64,000 bases of DNA from contig NZ_JAVDYJ010000001.1 of the NCBI RefSeq assembly GCF_031458395.1, positions 1,302,001-1,366,000 on the forward strand. Direction: 5' to 3'. Shown here piece after piece: positions 8,125 to 15,561 of the stretch. The DNA is from Enteractinococcus fodinae. GTDB taxonomy: Bacteria > Actinomycetota > Actinomycetes > Actinomycetales > Micrococcaceae. Positions within the stretch are counted from its first letter, which is position 1; each line of letters starts with the position of its first letter. A program made the translations under genes and the position numbers. The notes below the pieces were generated by a model. It was given only the letters and a program-made list of their open reading frames with translations. It ran no database searches and was not told where the DNA came from.

Positions 8125-8351
8125 CCGCCAGCAAATGGGGGGAGCACGTCCACGGTCGCTCCGGACGCGAGCGCTGTTTCAGGCGTCGCGCGGGTGCCGT
8201 CGACCAGAAACGAACACCGAGAAATAACTTTGGTGGTGGTCTGGGCGTCCGAGAGGTGGGCAATGACGTCGGCGACGCTGGTCGCTTCAAGGGTGAGCTG
8301 TTTGGTGCCGACAACGTCGGCGGCTGCGGCAAAGAGACGGACAGTAATCAT
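8121..8351 (-). CDS. moaD: Molybdopterin synthase sulfur carrier MoaD
   Basis: This 76-residue beta-grasp protein ends in PPFAGG; the terminal GG is adenylated and thiocarboxylated by the MoeB-type enzyme before sulfur transfer in the MoaE complex. ATG 8351 (MITVRLFAAAADVVGT) gives a typical MoaD N-terminus and an ATGA overlap with the moeA stop. An in-frame ATG at 8363 would add four residues and remains possible. It is the last gene of the minus-strand moeB/moeZ-like-moeA-moaD operon and converges on moaE. Confidence 0.9.
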   Translation of the reverse strand: MITVRLFAAAADVVGTKQLTLEATSVADVIAHLSDAQTTTKVISRCSFLVDGTRATPETALASGATVDVLPPFAGG

Positions 8352-9550
8352 AGGGTCAGACATTCTACGGGGTGTTCGGCGGGTATGTGATCGACGGTCG
8401 GCGGGATATGCAACAGTCCCGTGGCTTGGGCCATCTTGACGGCCAAATGCGAATTGGACGGCAGTGGCGTGGCGCGGTCGTCGTCATCCACACTGGCCAG
8501 CACGTAGTAATTGAGCTCCCGGGGTGTGTGTAGGTCGTCGTTGACCACCACGGTATGTTTGCGCGGGTGCGGGGCCTGACGTTGCATTTTTGCCAGACCC
8601 GGAATCACAAACAGGTGCAACGACACCAGCACCGCAACGGGATTGCCCGGTAGTGACCAGACCGGCGTACCGGCCGGTGATAGCCCAAAACCTTGTGGTC
8701 GGCCCGGGCGGATATTCACATTGGTAAACGTGATGGCTTGGTCGGGATCCTCGTGCTGCCATGCTGAGAGCACGTAGTTGGAGATATCGTGGGCTCCAAC
8801 TGAGGCGCCACCGGTCAAAATGATCGCATCCACCGTATGTTCGAGTTGGGCAATCGTGTGCTCAAGGCTCTCGGCTGAGTCTCGAACCCGGACCTGGTGG
8901 GTTGGCTCGGCTCCGCGTTTGCGTAGGGTGGCGGCCACCAGGGGCGCATTGGAGTCCGGAATCTGGCCGTGCTCTAACGGGGTGCCCGGCGCCACCAACT
9001 CATTGCCCGTCGAGATGACCGCGACTTTGGGTTGGCGCGCAATAAAGACCGTATCGGTACCGGCCGCCGCGATCGCCCCGATGTGGTTGGGGCGCAGCCA
9101 CGTACCGGCCGGGGCGACGATTTCTCCGGCGCGGGTATCCTCGGCACGGCGACGGATATTCAACCCGGCTTGCGGTACGTCCTCGAAGGTAATCTCGTCG
9201 GGGAGGTCTTGGGTTGGACTGTGAAACTTTTCTAAGGGAATGACGGTGTCGGCACCCTGAGGCACGGGGGCGCCGGTCATAATGGCGGCCACCTCACCCG
9301 GTCCGATGCTTTCGGGTTGCTTGTGACCCGCGGCGATGGTTTTGGTGACCGGTAGGGTCCCCGGCGCGAAATCTTTCAGCGACACCGCGTACCCGTCCAT
9401 CGCAGCCGCGTCCCATGGCGGCAAATCCACCGTGGCCGTCACATTGGCCGCCAACGTTTGGCCCAACGCCTCGGATAACGGCACTTCGGTGACCGGCAAC
9501 GGACTGACCAAGTGCAAGATGCGCGACAGGTGGGCTTCTTGAGTGATCAT
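8348..9550 (-). CDS. moeA: Molybdopterin molybdenumtransferase MoeA
   Basis: The 400-residue cytosolic enzyme inserts molybdate into adenylylated molybdopterin. Visible motifs are PPWDAAAMDGYAV (about 45-57), MTGAPVPQGADTVIP, the MPT-binding STGNELV and GQIPDSNA, LTGGASVGAHD and SLPGNPVAVLVSL. The length is typical for MoeA. ATG 9550 overlaps the TGA of the preceding gene (TGATG), so translation is probably coupled. In-frame GTG 9553 is less likely. The 3' end overlaps moaD. Confidence 0.94.
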   Translation of the reverse strand: MITQEAHLSRILHLVSPLPVTEVPLSEALGQTLAANVTATVDLPPWDAAAMDGYAVSLKDFAPGTLPVTKTIAAGHKQPESIGPGEVAAIMTGAPVPQGADTVIPLEKFHSPTQDLPDEITFEDVPQAGLNIRRRAEDTRAGEIVAPAGTWLRPNHIGAIAAAGTDTVFIARQPKVAVISTGNELVAPGTPLEHGQIPDSNAPLVAATLRKRGAEPTHQVRVRDSAESLEHTIAQLEHTVDAIILTGGASVGAHDISNYVLSAWQHEDPDQAITFTNVNIRPGRPQGFGLSPAGTPVWSLPGNPVAVLVSLHLFVIPGLAKMQRQAPHPRKHTVVVNDDLHTPRELNYYVLASVDDDDRATPLPSNSHLAVKMAQATGLLHIPPTVDHIPAEHPVECLTL

Positions 9551-10611
9551 CACAGACTCGATTCACTTGGAGCGGCGTGCGGGGATTCTTCTAGGGCGTG
9601 AACCCCACCATCAAGATACCCCACCACGTCGTGGCCGGCAGCAGCCAACCGCTGCGCGGCCTTGACCGAACGCGGCCCCGTCCGGCACAGGGTCACGATG
9701 CGTCGCCCCGGTTGCGGGACAAATGTATCCAACTGGTCAAACGGGACATGGACGACGTCGAGCGGCGCCGGGTGTTCGGTAATCTCGTCCGTACGACGCA
9801 CATCGACCACCGTCGCGTCTTCGATCTGGGTCTCATTGAGTGCCGCGACGGGGATGGGCTGGTCTTCCTGCGCCGGTGCTAGCGGAATCTCACTCGTGGT
9901 CATATCCAGCGTGTCGACGATCAGCATCCGACCCGTCAGCGTCCTGCCCGCCCCGGTAATGAGTTTGACCGTTTCGGTGGCCAACATTGTGCCCACCATG
10001 CCCGCCACCGAACCGAGAATGCCCATCTCGGCACAACCCGGGGTCGCGCGGGTCTCGGCCGTATCCGGGAATACGTCGGTCAGTCGCACTGCTGGCCCGT
10101 ACACCCCCGCGGCATCAAACACCGTGATCTGGGCTGACCACTGCATGAGCGCCCCAAAGACCACCGGCACACCTAATTGCGCGGCACCCGCGTCGACGAC
10201 AAACCGGGTATCAAAGGAGTCTGAACCGTCGACGATGATATCCGGGCTGACCGCCCCCACGACGTCGGCAAAATTGTCACCCAAACGCACCCGGTGACCC
10301 ACGACCTCAACCTCCGGTGCGATGCGCTGACCCGCCGCCACCGCCGAATCAATCTTCGGTTGTCCGATGCGCTCTACTGAGTGAATAATCTGCCGGTTGA
10401 GGTTCGACAGCTCCACCACGTCGTCATCAAAGACATCGATTCGGCCCACTCCCGCGGCGGCAAGGTAGGGGATGACCGTCGAGCCCAGGCCGCCCGCCCC
10501 GACCACCGCGACACGTGCGGCCGCCAGCCGAGCAGCGCCGCCGTCGCCGATCTCGGGCAACCGGCGATGTCGGGCGGTCCTTGCGCGAACAAAATCTGGG
10601 CCAAGCGTCAT
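9550..10611 (-). CDS. MoeB/ThiF-type adenylyltransferase with C-terminal rhodanese domain (MoeZ-like)
   Basis: The 353-residue protein has a ThiF/MoeB domain with nucleotide-binding GAGGLGS (38-44), LSNLNRQIIHS and a VDGSDSFDTR segment. A rhodanese domain follows from about residue 260, with the catalytic-type loop LCRTGPRS (Cys about 309) and GYLDGGVHAL. MoeZ/MoeBR proteins adenylate MoaD-type sulfur carriers and sulfurate them. The CxxC pairs that bind zinc in E. coli MoeB are not evident; only a single PGCAEMG cysteine is seen near the expected site. It leads an operon with moeA and moaD. TAGGCT (complement of 10618-10623) lies 6 nt before ATG 10611. Confidence 0.88.
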   Translation of the reverse strand: MTLGPDFVRARTARHRRLPEIGDGGAARLAAARVAVVGAGGLGSTVIPYLAAAGVGRIDVFDDDVVELSNLNRQIIHSVERIGQPKIDSAVAAGQRIAPEVEVVGHRVRLGDNFADVVGAVSPDIIVDGSDSFDTRFVVDAGAAQLGVPVVFGALMQWSAQITVFDAAGVYGPAVRLTDVFPDTAETRATPGCAEMGILGSVAGMVGTMLATETVKLITGAGRTLTGRMLIVDTLDMTTSEIPLAPAQEDQPIPVAALNETQIEDATVVDVRRTDEITEHPAPLDVVHVPFDQLDTFVPQPGRRIVTLCRTGPRSVKAAQRLAAAGHDVVGYLDGGVHALEESPHAAPSESSL

Positions 10612-10667
10612 GCTCCCAGCCTAACAACACGCTGCCATTAAGTAACCGGTCCCGTTAGGATGGAGCT

Positions 10668-11636
10668 ATGCGTTCTTCTCAAGCTCGAGTACGGGTCGCC
10701 CGCGTCACCAAAGACGGCGGCCGCACGCACCGTGCCGACACGTTAGCCGTCGAAGAGCCACTCGAAATCCGAGTCAATGGGACGAGACTGGCGGTCACCA
10801 TGCGCACCCCGGTGCATGATTTTTCCTTGGCCGTAGGTTTTGCCTTGTCAGAGGGCATTATCAACTCCGCCGACGACGTGACCAGCGTGCGTTATTGCCA
10901 AAAGGATCAAGGGCCAAAGGGTTTGAACTCAGTAGGAAGTATTGGTTTCGGTCCGGAGGCATCCGCCGCAATAGCAGCCCCATTGAGTCTGGGCTCGTTT
11001 TCTGGCGCTGCCGGGGCTGTCGAGGACACCTCAGACAACGTTGTCGACATAACCTTGGCCGCACACGTGCCAGACCCCGCCGTGGGCGTACAACGTCAGC
11101 TCGTGGTCAACTCCTCCTGTGGGCTCTGTGGTCGGCAGTCATTAGACGAAGTACACCAGAACGGCTGCTACCCACTTGACGCGCGCTCTGAGTTCACGCT
11201 CTATGAAGATACAGTCATGGGCCTGCCGGACCAGCTGAGTGAGGCCCAGAAGGTCTTTGCCAAAACCGGGGGACTGCATGGGGCTGGCATTTACGATGTG
11301 GACACCGGAGAAATGCTCGTGGTCCGCGAAGACGTTGGCCGACATAACGCAGTCGATAAGGTGTTGGGCTGGGCACTCATGGAAGGTCTGCTTCCGCTGA
11401 GTCGCCAGGTACTGGTGACCTCGTCGCGGGCAAGCTTCGAGCTGGTACAAAAAGCCGCAATGGCTGGGATGCCGATGCTGGTGGCTGTTTCCGCGCCGTC
11501 TTCACTGGCGGTAGAACTAGCCAAAGAGTCCGGGATGACACTGGTGGGATTCACCCGTGGCCACCGTTGCGTGATCTATGCGGGTGAGGAACGCATTGTC
11601 CCTCCCGCAAGCCAAGCATCCGAAGCTACCGCCTAG
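10668..11636 (+). CDS. fdhD: Formate dehydrogenase accessory sulfurtransferase FdhD
   Basis: The 322-residue protein carries sulfur from a cysteine desulfurase to the Mo-bisPGD cofactor of formate dehydrogenase. Motifs include MRTPVHDFSLAVGFALSEG (about 45-63), the sulfur-handling NSSCGLCGR (CGLCG at 151-155), TGGLHGAGIYD, REDVGRHNAVDKVLGW and LVTSSRASFELVQKA. Its length is slightly above the usual 270-300, partly from an inserted stretch near residues 78-120. Start ATG 10668 has GGAG nearby and also TAGGAT 6 nt upstream, so both leadered and leaderless starts are possible. No formate dehydrogenase structural gene is in the window. It is divergent from the moeB/moeZ-like operon. Confidence 0.93.
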   Translation: MRSSQARVRVARVTKDGGRTHRADTLAVEEPLEIRVNGTRLAVTMRTPVHDFSLAVGFALSEGIINSADDVTSVRYCQKDQGPKGLNSVGSIGFGPEASAAIAAPLSLGSFSGAAGAVEDTSDNVVDITLAAHVPDPAVGVQRQLVVNSSCGLCGRQSLDEVHQNGCYPLDARSEFTLYEDTVMGLPDQLSEAQKVFAKTGGLHGAGIYDVDTGEMLVVREDVGRHNAVDKVLGWALMEGLLPLSRQVLVTSSRASFELVQKAAMAGMPMLVAVSAPSSLAVELAKESGMTLVGFTRGHRCVIYAGEERIVPPASQASEATA

Positions 11637-11781
11637 ACCTGGCAGCCTCGCTTCACGCAATTGTTCTAATGCCTGCAGGACTGTTGCATCTGCAAACGCA
11701 TGTACTTCCCGACGATCTAGTGCTGTACCGCTATACGGTCTCCTCCAACACGGAAGACTCAGTAGAGCCGACGCACATAAA

Positions 11782-11823
11782 GACTCCCTAAAGCTGACCG
11801 GGTTTTGCCAGCTCTAGGGAGTC
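11782..11823. terminator. Hairpin terminator between fdhD and the HNH gene
   Basis: The stem pairs 11782-11796 with 11809-11823 with one internal mismatch; the loop is 12 nt. The T tract is poor, so termination strength is uncertain. It lies between two convergent genes. Confidence 0.55.
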
Positions 11824-11838
11824 CGCTTGTTTATGGGG

Positions 11839-13767
11839 TCAGTTTTGCCAAAAGTAGTTTTGGCGAGGTTGCTGGGCCGGGTCGATGAGTGGGTGCTGAA
11901 TAAACTGCCAGGCGCCATCGACATGTTCAATGGTCAGCATTTTCGCGTGCAGACTCTGATGGTGGTGTGAGCACAAGGTGATGCCGTTGTCTGTGCTGGT
12001 CTCACCATTGTTGGACCAGTATTCAATGTGGTGAAGTTCGCACCAAGCAGCAGGCCAGTGGCAGCCGGGCACCGCACAACCACGGTCGCGCGCCAGGATG
12101 GCCCGTCTGATGGCTTTGGGAAATTGATATTGTTGTCGCCCAATGGACAGTATTTCACGGGCACCGGTGAGGGTGACGGGCGAAACACTGACATCACACA
12201 GCAGTCTCAGCAAGATCTCGGGCGGGTAGTAAGCGGTATAAATCCCATGGCCAATGCGAGGTTGCAGGCGATCGAGGTTCTGATCGTCAAGAATCTCTTT
12301 GAGATTTGTGGTCTTCGGTGATGGAAACTGAACTATTGCGTCGTCATCTTCATGGGAGGTGGAAGTACCATCGAGAGGACTCTCGTGTGGCGGACCCTCA
12401 ACGACGGTGGAAGTGTCCTCGGTAGGCGGAGTGGGTAGTGCGATAACCTCGGCCGACCCAGTATCGCCGATGGGACCGCTCGGAGTATCGGGTGGATCTA
12501 TTCCTGACACCTCAGATTCCGTAGCGAGTGGAGAACCTTGGCCCAGCTCGGACTCGTTGCCCTCTTCTAGTCGAGCTTTGGCGAGCATTTTCAACAGTTT
12601 CTCGCGCCTGGGTGCCGTAACGTCAGGGAGTAACTCACCGAGTTGATCCCGAAGATGGCGCACCAGGGTCGGGTAATCAGCGAGCACGACCAGTTGCGTA
12701 TGTTTGCCGTTAGTACCCGGTAAATCCGTATGCTTCAGGTTCGCGATGGCAAATTTCAATGCGTCACGCAGAGCATGCATGGCCCGTTGGCCACGGGTGC
12801 GACGGTCAGGGATCCCCTCGGACTCGTCTGCAGGAAGGCTAGATTGTTCAGACTGTTCAGCTTGGGAATCTTTCTCAGTCTCACTGGCGGTGTCTGTACT
12901 GGCGCGTGGGTTGTTCAGCAGGGCCGCTATGAGATGGAGTGCTTCGTTGAGCTCCGCATCGGCGACGACGCTCCACTTGGTGGCATTGGGATTACCACGG
13001 ACTGGGCCTTCACATCGCAGCATATGCATGGCCTCGGTCTGAGCCGAAGTGAATTGCTGGTCGGGTGGATCCATGGCTGCGATAAGATCTGCTTTTCGTC
13101 GCCTCACATAACGGCTGAACTCTTCTGGAGTAGTGTTTTCAATTTTCTCCGCCAGATCCCGCTCGACAACCTGCTGGAGTTGGTCGCGGAAAGCCTGATC
13201 TTTGCCAGCAGTCGCCGCATGCTCGTCAAGTTCACTCAACATATTGACTGCTGTCGCTAATTTTGATGGATGCAATGTGCCCTCGGCCTGCAACGCGCCG
13301 AGCAGTGGATACTGAGTGTCACCCACGGCCAGATCCTGGTCGCGCTCTGGATCTGACGCCCGAGCCGGGGTGAGACTGCGCGAGAGTTTCAACCGGCCAG
13401 TAGCCTCGAAGGCCCGCAAACCGTGCGTTTTCGCGATGAAGTCCTTTGCATCGCGAAACGGAGTCTTTCCCTTGGGTAGTTCTATAGTGGAACGCAGTCG
13501 AGGTTCGGTAAACGCATCTTCGAGTAGGCCGGCATACCGATGCTGCAAAGGCGCAAGCGCTCTGGCAGTTGCTTCTAGCTGTACCGAACGTTCCAGGACG
13601 CCATCGGTTGGTAGCTCGGGCTCGAGAGCGTTGAGATGCTGGATGATACCCCGCACGACACCGTGGAACTCGTCGACGGACAGTTGTTCCCAAGCGACCT
13701 GACCATCCGACACAGGCACAGCCAGGTCGTCTAGAGCTGCCGTATCAGTCAGCTGGGTAGTCGTCAT
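11839..13767 (-). CDS. HNH endonuclease signature protein, DUF222/13E12-repeat family
   Basis: The 642-residue protein has an N-terminal DUF222-like helical region, a long acidic Ser/Thr/Pro-rich middle (about 340-500), and a C-terminal HNH motif near residues 550-605 (RDRGCAVPGCHWPAAWCELHH, ITLCSHHHQSLHA split over two stretches). Actinobacterial members are numerous and of unproven function. HNH fold and zinc-type cysteines (CxxxxC and CxxHH) imply nuclease potential. ATG 13767 is chosen for its near-perfect ribosome binding site GGAGGTGA; the frame could be extended to 13983 but without initiation signals. Two DnaA-box-like sequences lie just upstream. Confidence 0.85.
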   Translation of the reverse strand: MTTTQLTDTAALDDLAVPVSDGQVAWEQLSVDEFHGVVRGIIQHLNALEPELPTDGVLERSVQLEATARALAPLQHRYAGLLEDAFTEPRLRSTIELPKGKTPFRDAKDFIAKTHGLRAFEATGRLKLSRSLTPARASDPERDQDLAVGDTQYPLLGALQAEGTLHPSKLATAVNMLSELDEHAATAGKDQAFRDQLQQVVERDLAEKIENTTPEEFSRYVRRRKADLIAAMDPPDQQFTSAQTEAMHMLRCEGPVRGNPNATKWSVVADAELNEALHLIAALLNNPRASTDTASETEKDSQAEQSEQSSLPADESEGIPDRRTRGQRAMHALRDALKFAIANLKHTDLPGTNGKHTQLVVLADYPTLVRHLRDQLGELLPDVTAPRREKLLKMLAKARLEEGNESELGQGSPLATESEVSGIDPPDTPSGPIGDTGSAEVIALPTPPTEDTSTVVEGPPHESPLDGTSTSHEDDDAIVQFPSPKTTNLKEILDDQNLDRLQPRIGHGIYTAYYPPEILLRLLCDVSVSPVTLTGAREILSIGRQQYQFPKAIRRAILARDRGCAVPGCHWPAAWCELHHIEYWSNNGETSTDNGITLCSHHHQSLHAKMLTIEHVDGAWQFIQHPLIDPAQQPRQNYFWQN

Positions 13768-13845
13768 TGGGACATCACCTCCGTTCAATCCAGTCCCACC
13801 ATCATCGTGAATTTGATCGAACTGCGGCGCCAAAGAGAATAGATC

Positions 13846-13890
13846 TGTGGATAAAGCACCAAGTGCGCACATTCTGCTGAATTCTCCACA
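13846..13890. promoter_or_regulatory. DnaA-box-like sites upstream of the HNH gene
   Basis: TGTGGATAA at 13846-13854 is the exact complement of the consensus TTATCCACA, and TTCTCCACA at 13882-13890 differs by one base. They lie in the 210-bp divergent region between the HNH gene and the lipoprotein gene. The function is inferred from sequence only. Confidence 0.4.
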
Positions 13891-13977
13891 GTGTGAATGT
13901 GAGGTCTGGCATAGTCGCATCATTGGGGCTAACTTGTTTTGAGCAGTCTTTTTTACGTACTCCTTGAAAGTGTCTTC

Positions 13978-14643
13978 ATGCAATCCTCCCCGAAGAAGTC
14001 TGTGTATGCTCGCACGCTCACATTTCTCACCTCCTCCGTCCTGTTTCTCGCACTAGTCGGCTGTTCCAATACCGACGATGCAAGTCCCGACCTCGACGAA
14101 ACCACCGACGCATCGGCTTCAGAGACCACAGAATTTGTCCCAGCGTCGGAGGAAGGTCCGGCGCAAAACGTACCGGAACCGCGGCTGCCAGCGGTTACTA
14201 CAGAGCATTCTCATGAGGGTGCCTACGCAGCGCTTGAATATTTCTGGGAAGCAGAATCGTACGCCAGTCTTACAGGAGATAGCGGGCCACTATCAATTGT
14301 CTCAAGCGAAGACTGCGCTTTTTGTACTGAATCGATCGAAGGTTGGCCACAGAATTATGACGAGGGTTACTGGAGCGTAATGGATGGTGATATCGAAGTC
14401 GACGTGACAGAAGTTGTAATTTCTGACGAGGAAGATGAAAACCAGAACGTGGCCCATGTCTACTTCGAACTGACGGAACCTCCGACGGATTTCTTCAATA
14501 AGGAAGGCATGCGGTTGGAGGAAAGCTTCGACTCGTCAGAGGTAACAGGATGGCTGGCTGAGTTAGTTTACGATCCAACAGCGCAATCGTGGAATGTGAA
14601 GTGGATCGGCTTGGAAGAAGACATTGTTTGGGATGAGTCGTGA
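13978..14643 (+). CDS. Secreted lipoprotein, DUF6318-like
   Basis: The 221-residue precursor has a lysine/arginine N-terminus, a hydrophobic stretch and lipobox LVGC (Cys near 29), so it is probably a membrane-anchored lipoprotein. An acidic Ser/Thr-rich linker follows, then a domain with AALEYFWEAESYASLTGD and EDCAFC (a CxxC pair) and WYWSVMDG-like aromatic residues. This resembles the DUF6318 family as I recall it, an uncharacterised actinobacterial family with NTF2-like proportions. The stop overlaps the next start (GTGA), so the two genes are probably co-translated. Initiation signals are weak (TTGAAAG upstream). Confidence 0.75.
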   Translation: MQSSPKKSVYARTLTFLTSSVLFLALVGCSNTDDASPDLDETTDASASETTEFVPASEEGPAQNVPEPRLPAVTTEHSHEGAYAALEYFWEAESYASLTGDSGPLSIVSSEDCAFCTESIEGWPQNYDEGYWSVMDGDIEVDVTEVVISDEEDENQNVAHVYFELTEPPTDFFNKEGMRLEESFDSSEVTGWLAELVYDPTAQSWNVKWIGLEEDIVWDES

Positions 14644-15560
14644 GTCTGCGTTCATTTCGCTATTTTCTAGCCGGTCTTTGGCTCGTGGTAGCAATACTTA
14701 CTGCATCGGTTACTCGGCCGTCGATGCTAGCCGTAGCGGACATGGAAGGTAGCTCGGATGGCCAGTCCATCCAGGTTCGCAAAAGTGAACGCCAAACATT
14801 GCAGCGCGGCACGGTTAGCCGGCCTGGCGGAACGCGTTACCAGACGAACCACAGAGCCGCCCCCAGTGATAGAGAGCGAAATAACAATCCGGCAGTCGGA
14901 CGGTCAACGGATAACTCCGCGACAGAACCACGATGCCTAAACCGTAGTGAACGACTCGCTGCGATGACGCAAAATCGGGAGTGTGATCCCACTATTGCGC
15001 CCGAAGTTGGGGTGAACCCAAGGCCACAAGATCCGGCCCCGGTGGTAAATAACGCGCCGGGAATTATCGAGGAACCGGTCGAAATCGTAATTACGGCTTC
15101 GGACCTACTGGAACTCATCCCTTCGACGCCACAAATATTGATGGACCGGGGTCCGTTCGGCCTCAAGAATGCTCACACGAATTTTTATGCCAGTGACCAT
15201 AGCCCGCAAACGGTTACCCAAACGATGTTTGGCCAGCAGGTGACGATTACGGCCACACCCATCGAATATCGCTGGGACTATGGAGATGGTAACTCACTGG
15301 TCACCGAACTGCCCGGGTATCCGGTTGATGTATTCAACACTGAAACTGACACCAGTCACCAATACACCGACACCGGCTTGTATTCCGTCGGATTGACCAC
15401 GGTCTTTGAAGGTACATATCAAGTCGACGGTGGAGCGACACAGCAGGTCAGCTCAACAGTGACGCAGCAGGCAGATCCGGTCGAGATCCGAATTTGGCGT
15501 GCCGTGACACGCAACGTGGACCAGACCTGCCAACAAAATCCGCAGGCGTGGGGATGCTGA
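14640..15560 (+). CDS. Secreted PKD-domain protein
   Basis: The 306-residue protein starts at GTG 14640 within the preceding stop. It has an N-terminal hydrophobic segment (FLAGLWLVVAILTASV, about 8-23) acting as signal peptide or anchor. A low-complexity basic/polar region to about residue 140 includes CLNRSERLAAMTQNRECD. A PKD-like beta-sandwich follows with YRWDYGDGNS (about 218-227) and HQYTDTGLYSVGL, and the C-terminus ends with two cysteines (QTCQQNPQAWGC). PKD domains usually mediate surface protein or carbohydrate contacts. It forms a two-gene unit with the lipoprotein. Confidence 0.78.
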   Translation: MSLRSFRYFLAGLWLVVAILTASVTRPSMLAVADMEGSSDGQSIQVRKSERQTLQRGTVSRPGGTRYQTNHRAAPSDRERNNNPAVGRSTDNSATEPRCLNRSERLAAMTQNRECDPTIAPEVGVNPRPQDPAPVVNNAPGIIEEPVEIVITASDLLELIPSTPQILMDRGPFGLKNAHTNFYASDHSPQTVTQTMFGQQVTITATPIEYRWDYGDGNSLVTELPGYPVDVFNTETDTSHQYTDTGLYSVGLTTVFEGTYQVDGGATQQVSSTVTQQADPVEIRIWRAVTRNVDQTCQQNPQAWGC

Positions 15561-15561
15561 C

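Noticed and set aside
13768-13983. A 72-residue N-terminal extension of the HNH protein
   Set aside because: ATG 13767 has a near-perfect ribosome binding site, and the extension covers the promoter region with DnaA-like boxes.
11839-15560. The HNH gene and its neighbours as a restriction or defence system
   Set aside because: There is no methylase, ATPase, toxin-antitoxin pair or other defence signature. DUF222/HNH genes are scattered in actinobacterial genomes without such context.
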